Shown: piece by piece, positions 24,693 through 33,174 of the stretch | Position numbering within the stretch: position 1 is the stretch's first letter | Layout of the letters: each line of letters starts with the position of its first letter | NCBI RefSeq assembly: GCF_014268505.2 | Contig: NZ_JABWQP020000010.1 | Location: 144,286-208,285, forward strand | DNA length: 64,000 bases | Reading direction: 5' to 3' | Source of the DNA: Pseudomonas khorasanensis | Lineage (GTDB): Bacteria; Pseudomonadota; Gammaproteobacteria; Pseudomonadales; Pseudomonadaceae | Program-made: the position numbers and the translations under genes | Notes under the pieces: model-generated | The model's input: the letters and a program-made list of their open reading frames with translations, nothing else | What the model was told of the DNA's origin: nothing | Database searches by the model: none

Positions 24693-26135
24693 TCAGATGC
24701 CCAGGCAGAGGTATTTGATTTCCAGATAATCTTCGATGCCGTACTTGGAACCTTCACGGCCCAGGCCCGAGGCTTTGATGCCGCCGAACGGCGCGACTTC
24801 GTTGGAGATCAGCCCGGTGTTGACGCCGACCATGCCGTATTCCAGCGCTTCCGCTACTCGGAATACACGGCCGAGGTCGCGGGCATAGAAATACGAAGCC
24901 AGACCAAATTCGGTGTCGTTGGACATCGCGATCACTTCGGCTTCGTCTTTGAAACGGAACAGTGGCGCCAGCGGACCGAAGGTTTCTTCCTTGGCCACGG
25001 CAGCGTTTTTCGGCACGTTGGTCAGGATCGTCGGTTCGAAGAAGTTGCCTTCCATCGCCTTGCCGCCAGCCAGCACGGTCGCGCCTTTGCTTACTGCGTC
25101 AGCGATGTGCTCCTGAACCTTGGCCACGGCTTTTTCGTCGATCAGCGGGCCGGTGGTGGTGCCGTCTTCCAGACCGTTACCGATCTTCAGTTTGGCCACG
25201 GCCACTTTCAGCTTCTCGGCGAATGCGTCGTAGACCGCGTCCTGAATGTACAGACGGTTTGCGCAAACGCAGGTCTGACCGTTGTTGCGATACTTGGAAA
25301 TGATCGCGCCTTCGACGGCCTTATCCAGATCCGCATCGTCGAACACGATGAACGGCGCGTTGCCGCCCAGTTCCAGCGAGACTTTCTTGATGTCCTTGGC
25401 GCATTCGGCCATCAACTGGCGACCGATTTCGGTCGAGCCGGTGAAGGACAGTTTGCGCACGATCGGGTTGCTGGTCAGCTCGCTGCCGATGTCGCCGGCG
25501 CTGCCGGAGACCACGCTGAACACGCCCGCCGGAATGCCGGCACGCTGGGCCAGTTCAGCCAGTGCGAATGCGGAGAAAGGGGTTTGCGAAGCCGGCTTCA
25601 GCACCATGGTGCAGCCAGCCGCCAGTGCCGGGCCGGCCTTGCGGGTGATCATCGCCGCCGGAAAGTTCCACGGCGTGATCGCGGCGGTGACGCCGATTGG
25701 CTGCTTGATCACGATCAGGCGCTTGTCCGGTTGGTGCCCCGGAATAACGTCACCGTAGATGCGCTTGGCTTCCTCGGCGAACCACTCGATGAACGACGCG
25801 GCATAAACGATTTCGCCCTTGGCCTCGGCCAGCGGCTTGCCCTGCTCGAGGGTCATCAGGCGCGCGAGGTCGTCCTGATTTTCGATCATCAGCTCGAACC
25901 AGCGACGCAGCTTGCCCGCACGCTCCTTGGCGGTCAGTGCACGCCAGGCCGGCAGGGCCTTGTCGGCGGCTTCGATGGCACGACGGGTTTCGGCCGCGCC
26001 CATCTTCGGCACGGTGCCGAGGATTTCGCCAGTGGCCGGGTTGTTGACCTTGATCGTCTGACCGTTGTCCGCATCGACCCAAGCGCCATCGATGAAGGCT
26101 TGCTGGCGGAACAACTGGGTGTCTTTAAGCTGCAT
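24693..26135 (-). CDS. gabD: Succinate-semialdehyde dehydrogenase (NADP+)
   Basis: The 480-residue aldehyde dehydrogenase oxidises succinate semialdehyde to succinate, the second step of GABA catabolism. It shows the cofactor-binding FTGSTEIGRQLM, catalytic glutamate in VSLELGGNAPFIVFDDAD, and catalytic cysteine in NNGQTCVCANRLYIQ. The CVC double cysteine is typical of bacterial GabD and can form a redox-sensitive disulfide. The start is the ATG of MQLKDTQLFRQQAF; the open frame continues upstream without support. gabT lies downstream on the same strand. Confidence 0.95.
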   Translation of the reverse strand: MQLKDTQLFRQQAFIDGAWVDADNGQTIKVNNPATGEILGTVPKMGAAETRRAIEAADKALPAWRALTAKERAGKLRRWFELMIENQDDLARLMTLEQGKPLAEAKGEIVYAASFIEWFAEEAKRIYGDVIPGHQPDKRLIVIKQPIGVTAAITPWNFPAAMITRKAGPALAAGCTMVLKPASQTPFSAFALAELAQRAGIPAGVFSVVSGSAGDIGSELTSNPIVRKLSFTGSTEIGRQLMAECAKDIKKVSLELGGNAPFIVFDDADLDKAVEGAIISKYRNNGQTCVCANRLYIQDAVYDAFAEKLKVAVAKLKIGNGLEDGTTTGPLIDEKAVAKVQEHIADAVSKGATVLAGGKAMEGNFFEPTILTNVPKNAAVAKEETFGPLAPLFRFKDEAEVIAMSNDTEFGLASYFYARDLGRVFRVAEALEYGMVGVNTGLISNEVAPFGGIKASGLGREGSKYGIEDYLEIKYLCLGI

Positions 26136-26566
26136 GTCGGCTTTCCTTAACAGCACCGCGGCCTGCGCGGAGCAAATTATGATTGTAGAAAGGCGCCTCG
26201 CAAGGCTGCCGTCAGGGAAATCAGTGAGCGGATTGTGGCGCATCAACAGTGCACGACCGGGCGCACCTGCGCTGCAACATCCCGTCAACGAGCGTTTGAA
26301 ATCTCAAACGGATCGTAGGATCAAAGGGGGTAAAGGACAATAGGTCGTTCGAAAAAAAGAACAAAAATGCCGCTTTTCAGATCAACGCCACAAAAACGCT
26401 TACCGCAGGAAAACCTTAGATCAACACCGGCAAAGCGCCAAGCGAGGGTTTTGCAGGACGTTACCGCTTTAAGGAATGCAGCCATTGACGCCGACACGCA
26501 CCCTGACAAAACCCGCCAAACCCGGCATGGACGCCCCGAGCCGACCTAGGTATGATGTCGCCCGCT
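26136..26566. promoter_or_regulatory. gabD upstream region
   Basis: This 431-bp gene-free stretch has an AT-rich section at about 26330-26400. An 18-bp inverted repeat at 26293-26310 (CGTTTGA, 4-nt spacer, TCAAACG) lies about 158 bp before the gabD start and is a candidate regulator site. The right end is the tRNA-Arg promoter with TATGAT at 26551-26556. A 60-codon open frame at 26367-26549 shows no family resemblance and is not called. Confidence 0.5.
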
Positions 26567-26643
26567 GCACCAGTAGCTCAGCTGGATAGAGTACTGCCCT
26601 CCGAAGGCAGGGGTCGTGGGTTCGAATCCCGCCTGGTGCACCA
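26567..26643 (+). tRNA. tRNA-Arg (anticodon CCG)
   Basis: The 77-nt cloverleaf has acceptor stem GCACCAG/CTGGTGC, D-arm with AGCTCAGCTGGATAGAG, anticodon stem CTGCC/GGCAG around the loop CTCCGAA (anticodon CCG, reading CGG), T-arm GTGGGTTCGAATCCCGC, and encoded CCA. A TATGAT -10 element ends 10 bp upstream. No attachment-site duplication or integrase is seen next to it. Confidence 0.97.
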
Positions 26644-26654
26644 TGAATCAAACG

Positions 26655-26690
26655 AAAAAGCCCCGGACTGTGATGGTCCGGGGCTTTTTT
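26655..26690 (+). terminator. Rho-independent terminator after tRNA-Arg
   Basis: A perfect 10-bp GC-rich stem (AGCCCCGGAC/GTCCGGGGCT), 7-nt loop and TTTTT tail follow the tRNA by about a dozen bases. An A-run on the left arm makes it usable in both directions, but the small acidic-protein gene on the other strand begins, rather than ends, further away. Confidence 0.92.
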
Positions 26691-26720
26691 GTGGGCGATG
26701 ACAAGATCGCTGGAACGCCG

Positions 26721-26990
26721 TCACTCCGTCGTCCAGTCAAACTCGTCATACTCATCGTCGTCATCCCCCTCCTCCTCAACCTCATCAAACACCTCGTCTT
26801 CAGCAACGAGGTCTTCTTCCGGCTGATTCAGCAGAAACTCCTTACGCGATTCCGTTACTGCTCGCCGCATTTGTTCGCCCTTTTCGGGGCAATTGAGTAG
26901 CTGGGCGATGCGGTCGATTTTTGCTGCCACGGTGTCCTCCAGCGCATTGGCAATGGCTTGATAGTGCGCGTTTTCGCGGGGCAATGCCAA
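26721..26990 (-). CDS. Small acidic hypothetical protein
   Basis: This 89-residue protein has no recognised family. The first half (residues 1-60) is predicted helical, with a pattern ALEDTVAAKIDRIAQLLNCPEKGEQMRRAVTESRKEFL. The last 30 residues are extremely acidic (EEDLVAEDEVFDEVEEEGDDDDEYDEFDWTTE), resembling acidic tails of DNA mimics or chaperone-like proteins. It starts 48 bp below the stop of the PEBP-family gene on the same strand, so the two could be cotranscribed. Real coding is supported by the strongly non-random composition; function is unknown. Confidence 0.65.
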   Translation of the reverse strand: MALPRENAHYQAIANALEDTVAAKIDRIAQLLNCPEKGEQMRRAVTESRKEFLLNQPEEDLVAEDEVFDEVEEEGDDDDEYDEFDWTTE

Positions 26991-27038
26991 ATGGCTGCGG
27001 GTGATCGGGGCATTCAGCTGCTCGTGAGCGGCGAAACC

Positions 27039-27599
27039 TTAGCGGTGATAACGCCGCACCGCACTGCTGTTACGCAGCACATGACCTTTGATTTTTTCCA
27101 TCAGCTCGGCGCGGGTCAGGCCGGCGGGCAAGGCGTCCGGGGCCAGGTCGAGGGCATAGATCTGGATGATGTAATGATGCGCGCTGTCGCCCACTGGCGG
27201 GCACGGGCCCATGTAATGGGTGTTGCCTTTGCTGTTGGTGCCGCCGATGCCTTCGAGGGCGGATTTGGCGCCGACGCCGGCTGCAATCTGGTGCGTGGTG
27301 GGTTTGATGCCGTAGTGAATCCAGTGATCGACACCGAGACCTTTCTGGCCGTCCGGGTCGTGCATGACGATCGCATAACTTAGGGTGCCGGAAGGGCCCG
27401 CGTTCCAGCTCAGGGCCGGGGACTGGTTTTTGCCGCCGCAGCCGGGCGCGTCGCTCGCTGCGGCCGAGGTGAACAGGCGGTTGTCCGACACGCCCGGAAT
27501 GCTGAGGGTGAAGCGCTCCTGGGCCTGCGCCGGAAACTGCACGCAAAGGGTCACGGCGAGAGCCGCCAGCCAAGGGTTGAGAGAGGTCAATCGGGTCAT
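27039..27599 (-). CDS. Secreted YbhB/YbcL-type PEBP-family protein
   Basis: The 186-residue protein has a signal peptide ending FPAQA-QERFTLSIPG and a phosphatidylethanolamine-binding-protein fold in the bacterial YbhB/YbcL version: GGKNQSPALSW, AIVMHDPDG, DHWIHYGI, and the block HYMGPCPPVGDSAHHYIIQIYALD with the ligand-site histidines. Bacterial PEBP proteins are called Raf-kinase-inhibitor-like by homology only; the ligand is unknown. The ATG encoding MTRLTSLN is preferred because the signal peptide begins there; the frame opens 31 codons upstream. Confidence 0.87.
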   Translation of the reverse strand: MTRLTSLNPWLAALAVTLCVQFPAQAQERFTLSIPGVSDNRLFTSAAASDAPGCGGKNQSPALSWNAGPSGTLSYAIVMHDPDGQKGLGVDHWIHYGIKPTTHQIAAGVGAKSALEGIGGTNSKGNTHYMGPCPPVGDSAHHYIIQIYALDLAPDALPAGLTRAELMEKIKGHVLRNSSAVRRYHR

Positions 27600-27739
27600 T
27601 CCGGGAGCACCTTGTGCAGTGAGGCCGTCGTCGGCTGGCAAACTATAGCTGTACCGTTCGTGCCTTGGCAGTAGCAAATGGCTGAACCTCACGCGGCGAC
27701 ACCCACTCGTAAGAGAAAATGCCTGCGAGGAAGCCGAAG

Positions 27740-29263
27740 ATGTCCCTGCACCGTGTCGCCCGCTTTGCCGATGTTCCGCAAGACCGTGGCCTGCAAGTCG
27801 AAATCGGCGACTGCAAGATCGTCCTGCTGCGTGCGAACGGGCAACTGCGTGCGTTTCAGGGTCTTTGCCCCCATGCCGGTGCGCCGTTGGCCAAAGGTGC
27901 GTTGTGTCACGGACGCCTGATCTGCCCTTGGCACAAAGCCGCGTACCGCGCCGAGGACGGCGGTCTGTGCGAGCCGCCGTCGCTCGACAGTCTCAAGCGC
28001 TATCCGCTGGAAGTGCGCGGCGATGAAGTCTGGGTCGATGACCAGGCCCTGTCCGATCCGCACACCCCGCCCGCCGATGACTCAAGAACGTTTGTCGTGG
28101 TCGGCGCCGGTGCGGCAGGCACGGCTTGCACGGCGGCGCTGCGGGAGAAAGGTTTCGGCGGGCGCATCGTGCTGATCGACGGAGATCCGGACGCCGGGTA
28201 CGACCGCACGGTGCTCAGCAAATTTGTCCTCGCCGGTGAGATGTCGTCGAAAGAAGTCCCGCCTCTGCGCGATGAGGCGTCCTATCTAACGCAACGCATC
28301 GAACGTGTGCAAGGTGAAGTCACCTCACTCGACGCACCAGGCAAAACGCTTCATTTGAACAACGGCGGTATCCTGCGCTACGACGCCGCTGTGCTCGCCA
28401 CGGGTGGCGCGCCCAATCCGCTGAAACTGCCCGGTGCCGAGCTGCCCAACGTATTCGTTTTGCGTTCGAAAGCCCAGGCCGAACAGATCATCAGCGCCGC
28501 TCAACCGGGTCAGCGTGCGGTGATCATCGGCGACAGTTTTATCGCGCTCGAGTGCGCTTCGTCCCTGCGCGAGTACGGCCTCGACGTCACGGTTCTGGCA
28601 CGTCATGCGGTGCCCTTCGCCAGGCAATTCGGCGAAGCCGTGGGCAAGGCGATTCGCGCGTTGCACGAGGAGCATGGCGTGAAATTCATCAGCGAACATG
28701 AGGCCACGCAAATCCTCGGCGACGACAAGGTCGAGGGTGTGCTGCTGGACAACGGTTTGCGCCTGGCGGCGGATCTTGTTCTGGCCGGGATCGGCATACA
28801 TCCAGCCACCGAAGCGTTCGCCTCATTGCCCAAGGAAGACGACCAGTCGCTGCGGGTCAATGACGGCATGCGCGTGACCGAAGGTGTGTGGGCCATCGGC
28901 GATATCGCCACGTTCCCGTTGAATGGCCAGCCACAGCGCATCGAGCATTGGCGCCTGGCGCAGCAACATGCGCGCATCGCTGCGGCCAACATGCTCGGTG
29001 GCGAGGAACACTATCTGGATGTGCCGTATTTCTGGACTCACCACTTTGGCAAGGATTACGACTATCTCGGTCACGCCGAAGAGTGGGACGAGGTGGAGTT
29101 CAGCGGCGAGCCGGAGAAACCACCGTTCGTTGGCCTGTTCGCCAAAAACGGCATCGTCGTCGCGGCGGTGGCGTGCGACAAGCAACGTGCGATGGCGCTG
29201 TTGGTTGAGCGGATGAAGCAGCCGTTGCGGATGAAAGAGGCGTGGACGCTGATTCAGGCCTGA
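27740..29263 (+). CDS. Rieske-domain FAD/NAD(P)H reductase (AIF-like/ferredoxin reductase type)
   Basis: The 507-residue cytoplasmic enzyme fuses an N-terminal Rieske [2Fe-2S] domain (residues about 4-105; ligands C43, H45, C62, H65 in CPHAG and CPWHKAAY) to a pyridine-nucleotide-disulfide-type FAD reductase (about 113-420; FVVVGAGAAGTACTAAL, NAD site AVIIGDSFIALECASSL, FAD site VWAIGDIATF) and a C-terminal reductase domain. Architecture matches AIFM3-like proteins and rubredoxin/ferredoxin reductases of dioxygenase systems. No oxygenase partner is adjacent, so the electron acceptor is unknown. The start with AGGAAG spacing is preferred over an ATG seven codons earlier. Confidence 0.85.
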   Translation: MSLHRVARFADVPQDRGLQVEIGDCKIVLLRANGQLRAFQGLCPHAGAPLAKGALCHGRLICPWHKAAYRAEDGGLCEPPSLDSLKRYPLEVRGDEVWVDDQALSDPHTPPADDSRTFVVVGAGAAGTACTAALREKGFGGRIVLIDGDPDAGYDRTVLSKFVLAGEMSSKEVPPLRDEASYLTQRIERVQGEVTSLDAPGKTLHLNNGGILRYDAAVLATGGAPNPLKLPGAELPNVFVLRSKAQAEQIISAAQPGQRAVIIGDSFIALECASSLREYGLDVTVLARHAVPFARQFGEAVGKAIRALHEEHGVKFISEHEATQILGDDKVEGVLLDNGLRLAADLVLAGIGIHPATEAFASLPKEDDQSLRVNDGMRVTEGVWAIGDIATFPLNGQPQRIEHWRLAQQHARIAAANMLGGEEHYLDVPYFWTHHFGKDYDYLGHAEEWDEVEFSGEPEKPPFVGLFAKNGIVVAAVACDKQRAMALLVERMKQPLRMKEAWTLIQA

Positions 29264-29277
29264 CTTCGGCCCTGTAA

Positions 29278-29811
29278 TCAGGTCAGCCGCTTCACCGGTT
29301 CGCGGTTGTCATCATCTTCGGCATGCAGAAAGATCACCCGCGGATGCTCCAGGGGCGCCAGCGGCGCCGGCAGGGCTTGCTGCGGTACCGGCCAGAAATG
29401 CGTTTCCACGTGGCTGATATCACCTTCCTGGTCGTTGTGAATGGTCATCACACCGGGCGTGCGCAATTTTTGAAAACGTTCGTCGCAGAGCTTGAAGCTT
29501 TTGCTCAGGCCTTCATCGCCGACTACCGGCGACGGCAAACGACGCTGCGCGAAACTGCGGCTTTTGCGTTGTTGATAACGCGCCCAACCGATCAGGATCA
29601 ACGCGTTGACCAGCGCCACCCATAGATAGACCTGCAGGGTCCCGAGGGCATCGAATGCCGAATGGTCGATGCGCGGGCCTCCGGCGTAGGTTTCGATCAG
29701 CGGCCATAACCCGCGTATCAACAAAAACAGCAGGCCAACCCACGCCATCACCGTGAGGATGACGTCGATCACCACCAGAAAGGGCCGTTGGCGAGTCCGG
29801 ATAATCTTCAT
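29278..29811 (-). CDS. pgaD: Poly-beta-1,6-N-acetylglucosamine biosynthesis protein PgaD
   Basis: This 177-residue inner-membrane protein has two membrane segments (about residues 12-35 and 60-80) followed by a cytoplasmic tail. PgaD is the small partner of the glycosyltransferase PgaC; in E. coli, c-di-GMP binding to the PgaC-PgaD complex switches on polymer synthesis. The family is poorly conserved and the tail here is longer than I expect for E. coli PgaD, so the assignment leans on position: it overlaps pgaC by 4 bp as the last gene of pgaABCD. Confidence 0.85.
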   Translation of the reverse strand: MKIIRTRQRPFLVVIDVILTVMAWVGLLFLLIRGLWPLIETYAGGPRIDHSAFDALGTLQVYLWVALVNALILIGWARYQQRKSRSFAQRRLPSPVVGDEGLSKSFKLCDERFQKLRTPGVMTIHNDQEGDISHVETHFWPVPQQALPAPLAPLEHPRVIFLHAEDDDNREPVKRLT

Positions 29812-31163
29812 TTGATGACCTCCTCCTGGTCGTCACCGAGCGGTTTGATTCCCCGATCAGGACTGACCCAGCGCGCGCGTTTTTTGTGTTGGCTGAACAA
29901 CACCTTGGGGAAGCTGACCAGGGTGGTCAGCAGACTGACGAGCCAGAACACCAACGGGTACCAGACCACCCAGAACATGGTCTTGCCCAGACCCGGCTCA
30001 TAGCGGCGATCGATGACGATGCTGACGGCAAACTGCACCAGGCAGACAAACGCCAGCAACAGACCGGTGAAGGCCGGCGGCATCAGATGATCCACGGCGA
30101 TCGCGTCCGGCATGACCACGAATTTGCCCACGCCCCAGAAGATCACCGACAACAGGAAGGTGAACGCCCAACCGGTGGACAGGCAATATTCGAACAGCAG
30201 CGGCCACAGGTAACGATGGCGATACTGCCAGATACCGCGGATGTTCTTGAACAGCACTTCGGCGCCGCCCTGGGCCCAGCGCAAGCGCTGCTTCCACAGC
30301 CCGCCCAAGGTTTCCGGCATCAGGATCCAGCACAGCGCGCGCGGTTCGTAGAAGATGCTCCAGTGATCGAGTTGCAGCTTCCAGCTGATGTCGATGTCTT
30401 CGGTGATCATGTCCGGGCTCCAGTAGCCGACCCGGTTCAGCGCGGTACGGCGGAAGGCGACGATCACTCCGGACACCGTGAAAATTCGTCCGAACACTCG
30501 CTGCGTGCGTTTGATCAGACCAATGATCGAAGAGAACTCCCCGACCTGCACCCGCCCGATCAACGTCGAACGCGTGCGGATGCGCGGGTTGCCGGTCACC
30601 GCGCCGAGGCGGGCGTTATCGAGCATCGGCGCGACCAGATAAGCCGCAGTGTTCGGAGCCAGCAACGCATCGCCATCAATGCACACCAGATATTCACTGC
30701 GCGCAGCAATGGCGCCCATGCGCAGGGCCACAGCCTTGCCCTGGTTTTCCGCCAGGTGCAGCACTCGCAGGCGGGGATCTTCCTTGGCCAAGGCGTCGAG
30801 GACTTCGCCGGTGTTGTCCTTGGAGCCGTCATTGATCGCGATAACTTCGATGTTCGGGTAGTGCTGCGCCAGCGCCGCATGAATGGTGTCGGCAGCGTTG
30901 TCGCCTTCGTTGTAGCAAGGGATCAGAATCGAAATCAGTGGCTCGCCTTCCAGAGGAGGCGGCAGCGTATCGTCCTGCCAAGGCCAATGACGCTCCCAGT
31001 GCAGCCAGAAATACAGGCCGCCGGCGATCCACAACCCGGACATGAACAGCGGGTAGAAGAACACGAAGTCCATCAGGAACTGGCCGGTCACGAGGAAGAT
31101 CAGCCCCAGCGGTACGCCGAGGACAATCGCCAGAACAAGCAGGGCTAACAGTCTATCCAGCAT
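29808..31163 (-). CDS. pgaC: PGA synthase, GT2 glycosyltransferase PgaC
   Basis: The 451-residue processive family-2 glycosyltransferase polymerises N-acetylglucosamine into beta-1,6 chains across the inner membrane. It has two N-terminal membrane segments (about 5-28 and 33-55), the catalytic block with LIPCYNEGDNA, INDGSKDNT, CIDGDAL, TEDIDISWKL, and the QRLRWAQGG motif of processive synthases, then three or four C-terminal membrane segments. It starts one base after the pgaB stop and overlaps pgaD. Confidence 0.95.
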   Translation of the reverse strand: MLDRLLALLVLAIVLGVPLGLIFLVTGQFLMDFVFFYPLFMSGLWIAGGLYFWLHWERHWPWQDDTLPPPLEGEPLISILIPCYNEGDNAADTIHAALAQHYPNIEVIAINDGSKDNTGEVLDALAKEDPRLRVLHLAENQGKAVALRMGAIAARSEYLVCIDGDALLAPNTAAYLVAPMLDNARLGAVTGNPRIRTRSTLIGRVQVGEFSSIIGLIKRTQRVFGRIFTVSGVIVAFRRTALNRVGYWSPDMITEDIDISWKLQLDHWSIFYEPRALCWILMPETLGGLWKQRLRWAQGGAEVLFKNIRGIWQYRHRYLWPLLFEYCLSTGWAFTFLLSVIFWGVGKFVVMPDAIAVDHLMPPAFTGLLLAFVCLVQFAVSIVIDRRYEPGLGKTMFWVVWYPLVFWLVSLLTTLVSFPKVLFSQHKKRARWVSPDRGIKPLGDDQEEVIK

Positions 31164-31164
31164 G

Positions 31165-33168
31165 TTATGGATTCCATTTGTTGGAGAGTGCAGGCCTTAT
31201 GGTTTTCAGGTCCGGCAGGTTGTCCAGGAAGTTGTCCGGGTAATAGCCGAAACTGGTTGCGCCCTGACGTTTCAACCGTCCCATCCAGTCCGCCAGATGC
31301 GCGGCATCGATGTCGGCCTGATCCTTCTTGTTCCAGTCCCGCGCCTGCAATTCGAACACCGTGCGGTTAAGCGCACCGGGCCGTTTCTTGACGGTGGCCA
31401 CGAGCGCTTCCAGCCATGGGCCGGACTGCGCCTGGGTCTTTTTCTCCATCAACGGCATGGCCATCGGCGCCGTCCAGTCGTAGGTGGCGAGGAAGTCGTC
31501 GAGGTTCTGCGCAAACCACGCTTCGCTGTCGGGATTGAGCATCGGCTCGGCGAAGATGTTGCGTGCCGTCAGCACCTGCGGGCCGCGAATGGCACGGACC
31601 TTGGCGGTCAGTTCGTTGGTGAAGTCGATCAGGTAACGGCTCTTGAAGCGCGTCCAGCGTTGCATCGTGGCGGGATCGTTGCGCAGCGCAGCAATAGACC
31701 CCGGTAAACCCTGGGCGGCGTAGGCCTTCAAGGCTTGAGGTGTGGCGTCTTCAAAGTCCGAGAGCACCGCGTCGTCGTGGTAAAGGATGCCATCGACCGA
31801 GGTGAGGCGTGCTACGTCTTCGTAGATTTCACCGATGATCCGGCGTACTTCGGGGTCGAACGGCGACAGGCGTTTGTACTGGCTCGGTTCGACCGACGTG
31901 GTGCCGGTTTCAGGGTCCCAGCGGGTCACGCGCGGCAGCTTCGAATCCAGTTCAAAGCTCAGCACTGGCATCCACGCGTACACCTTCACATGGGCGCGGG
32001 TACGCAGTTGCCAGGCGACGCGGTCGAAGAGGTCGGCGCGCACCGGCAAGTGGCGGTTGGGGAAGTACAGCGAATGCACCAGCCCATCACCTTTGGGATC
32101 GGCGAAGGCTTGCAGGAACACCGTGTTGGCACCCAGGTCGGCCATGCGCTGCACCAGTTTGCCGAGATTGATGTCCTGCTGCGCCGGGTCCGGGTCGTAG
32201 ACATTGTCCAGATCGACATGCACCACGCGCATCGCCGATTCGGCCTGCACCGAAACGATGCTATTGGCGAAATGTTCACCGTCAGGATCGGAGGCGACCA
32301 GGAAGCGCGGCCCGCTCATCAGGTTATCGAGGGTGTCGAGACCGTCGTCCAGCGTCAGAGCCATTTCATAGCCCTCCTCGCCGACCACAGTCAACGACGT
32401 GCCGTCCGCGGCCCCGTACGGCCATACCCAGACGCGCGGTTTGTAACCCGTGGCCTTGCGGATTTTTTCGGAAATGTTCTTCACATCGGTACGAATGCGC
32501 GCCTGGAAATCGGCTTCGGATTCGTAGCGTTTGGTGACCGGGTCATAACGCCGGGTTGCGGCGGCCGGCTGCAGGTTGCCCTGAGGGTTGGCGAGGATGC
32601 CTTTGTGGTTGGCGTCGGTGTGGGCGGCGATTTCAACCAGCCCGGATTTGGAAATCTCGCGCACCTGCTCCCAGGTCAGGAAGTCCGAACGCTTGCGCGG
32701 CGTGCCGGCAAAATCCACCGGCTGATTGAGCGGCGTGTCGATCCAGGTGCCGACCGGCGCCAGCAAGGCGTGCCAGTTGTAGGCCCGCAATATCGGCAGC
32801 ACGCGGGTATAGAAGCTTGCGTAACCGTCATCGAAGCTGAGCAATACCGCTTTCGCCGGCAACTGCGGGCCGCCCTTGCGCGCGGCCATGATCTGGTCGA
32901 CCGTCACGGGTTTGTAGCCGTTCTCGCGCAGCCAGGCGAGCTGCTCGATCATGCGTTCGGTGCGCACCGCCACCACTGCCTGATCGGGATCGCGGTCTTC
33001 GACGTCGTGATAGGCGATGCCAAGCACATGGTTTTTCGGCCACGGTTGTTCACTGGCCGCGATCGGGCGCTCGGAGGGCGGCGCGAAGGCCGGGGCTTGC
33101 TGGGCGCAGGCGCTGATCAGCAACGCTCCCAGCAGAAGGATGAAACGCGAGATAAAAGGCATCTTCAA
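31165..33168 (-). CDS. pgaB: Poly-N-acetylglucosamine de-N-acetylase PgaB (lipoprotein)
   Basis: The 667-residue periplasmic lipoprotein has lipobox LISAC at Cys21. The N-terminal polysaccharide deacetylase domain (about 45-300) has the metal-binding aspartates in SFDDGYASF and histidines in EIAAHTDANH. The C-terminal GHL13-type glycoside hydrolase domain (about 310-650) has the catalytic region DGILYHDDAVLSDFED. PgaB partly deacetylates PGA and also cleaves it during export through PgaA. It lies between pgaA (6-bp gap) and pgaC. Confidence 0.95.
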   Translation of the reverse strand: MKMPFISRFILLLGALLISACAQQAPAFAPPSERPIAASEQPWPKNHVLGIAYHDVEDRDPDQAVVAVRTERMIEQLAWLRENGYKPVTVDQIMAARKGGPQLPAKAVLLSFDDGYASFYTRVLPILRAYNWHALLAPVGTWIDTPLNQPVDFAGTPRKRSDFLTWEQVREISKSGLVEIAAHTDANHKGILANPQGNLQPAAATRRYDPVTKRYESEADFQARIRTDVKNISEKIRKATGYKPRVWVWPYGAADGTSLTVVGEEGYEMALTLDDGLDTLDNLMSGPRFLVASDPDGEHFANSIVSVQAESAMRVVHVDLDNVYDPDPAQQDINLGKLVQRMADLGANTVFLQAFADPKGDGLVHSLYFPNRHLPVRADLFDRVAWQLRTRAHVKVYAWMPVLSFELDSKLPRVTRWDPETGTTSVEPSQYKRLSPFDPEVRRIIGEIYEDVARLTSVDGILYHDDAVLSDFEDATPQALKAYAAQGLPGSIAALRNDPATMQRWTRFKSRYLIDFTNELTAKVRAIRGPQVLTARNIFAEPMLNPDSEAWFAQNLDDFLATYDWTAPMAMPLMEKKTQAQSGPWLEALVATVKKRPGALNRTVFELQARDWNKKDQADIDAAHLADWMGRLKRQGATSFGYYPDNFLDNLPDLKTIRPALSNKWNP

Positions 33169-33174
33169 ACTCTT

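Noticed and set aside
26367..26549. Plus-strand 60-codon frame upstream of tRNA-Arg
   Set aside because: No ribosome site, no recognisable domain, and it runs through an AT-rich control region; not enough support.
26567..26643. tRNA-Arg as an integration site of a genomic island
   Set aside because: No integrase, no direct repeat of the tRNA 3' end nearby, and flanking genes look like ordinary Pseudomonas genes.
26469..26651. Minus-strand frame encoding GIRTHDPCLRRAVLYPAELL
   Set aside because: This is the well-known false protein made by translating the antisense strand of a tRNA gene.
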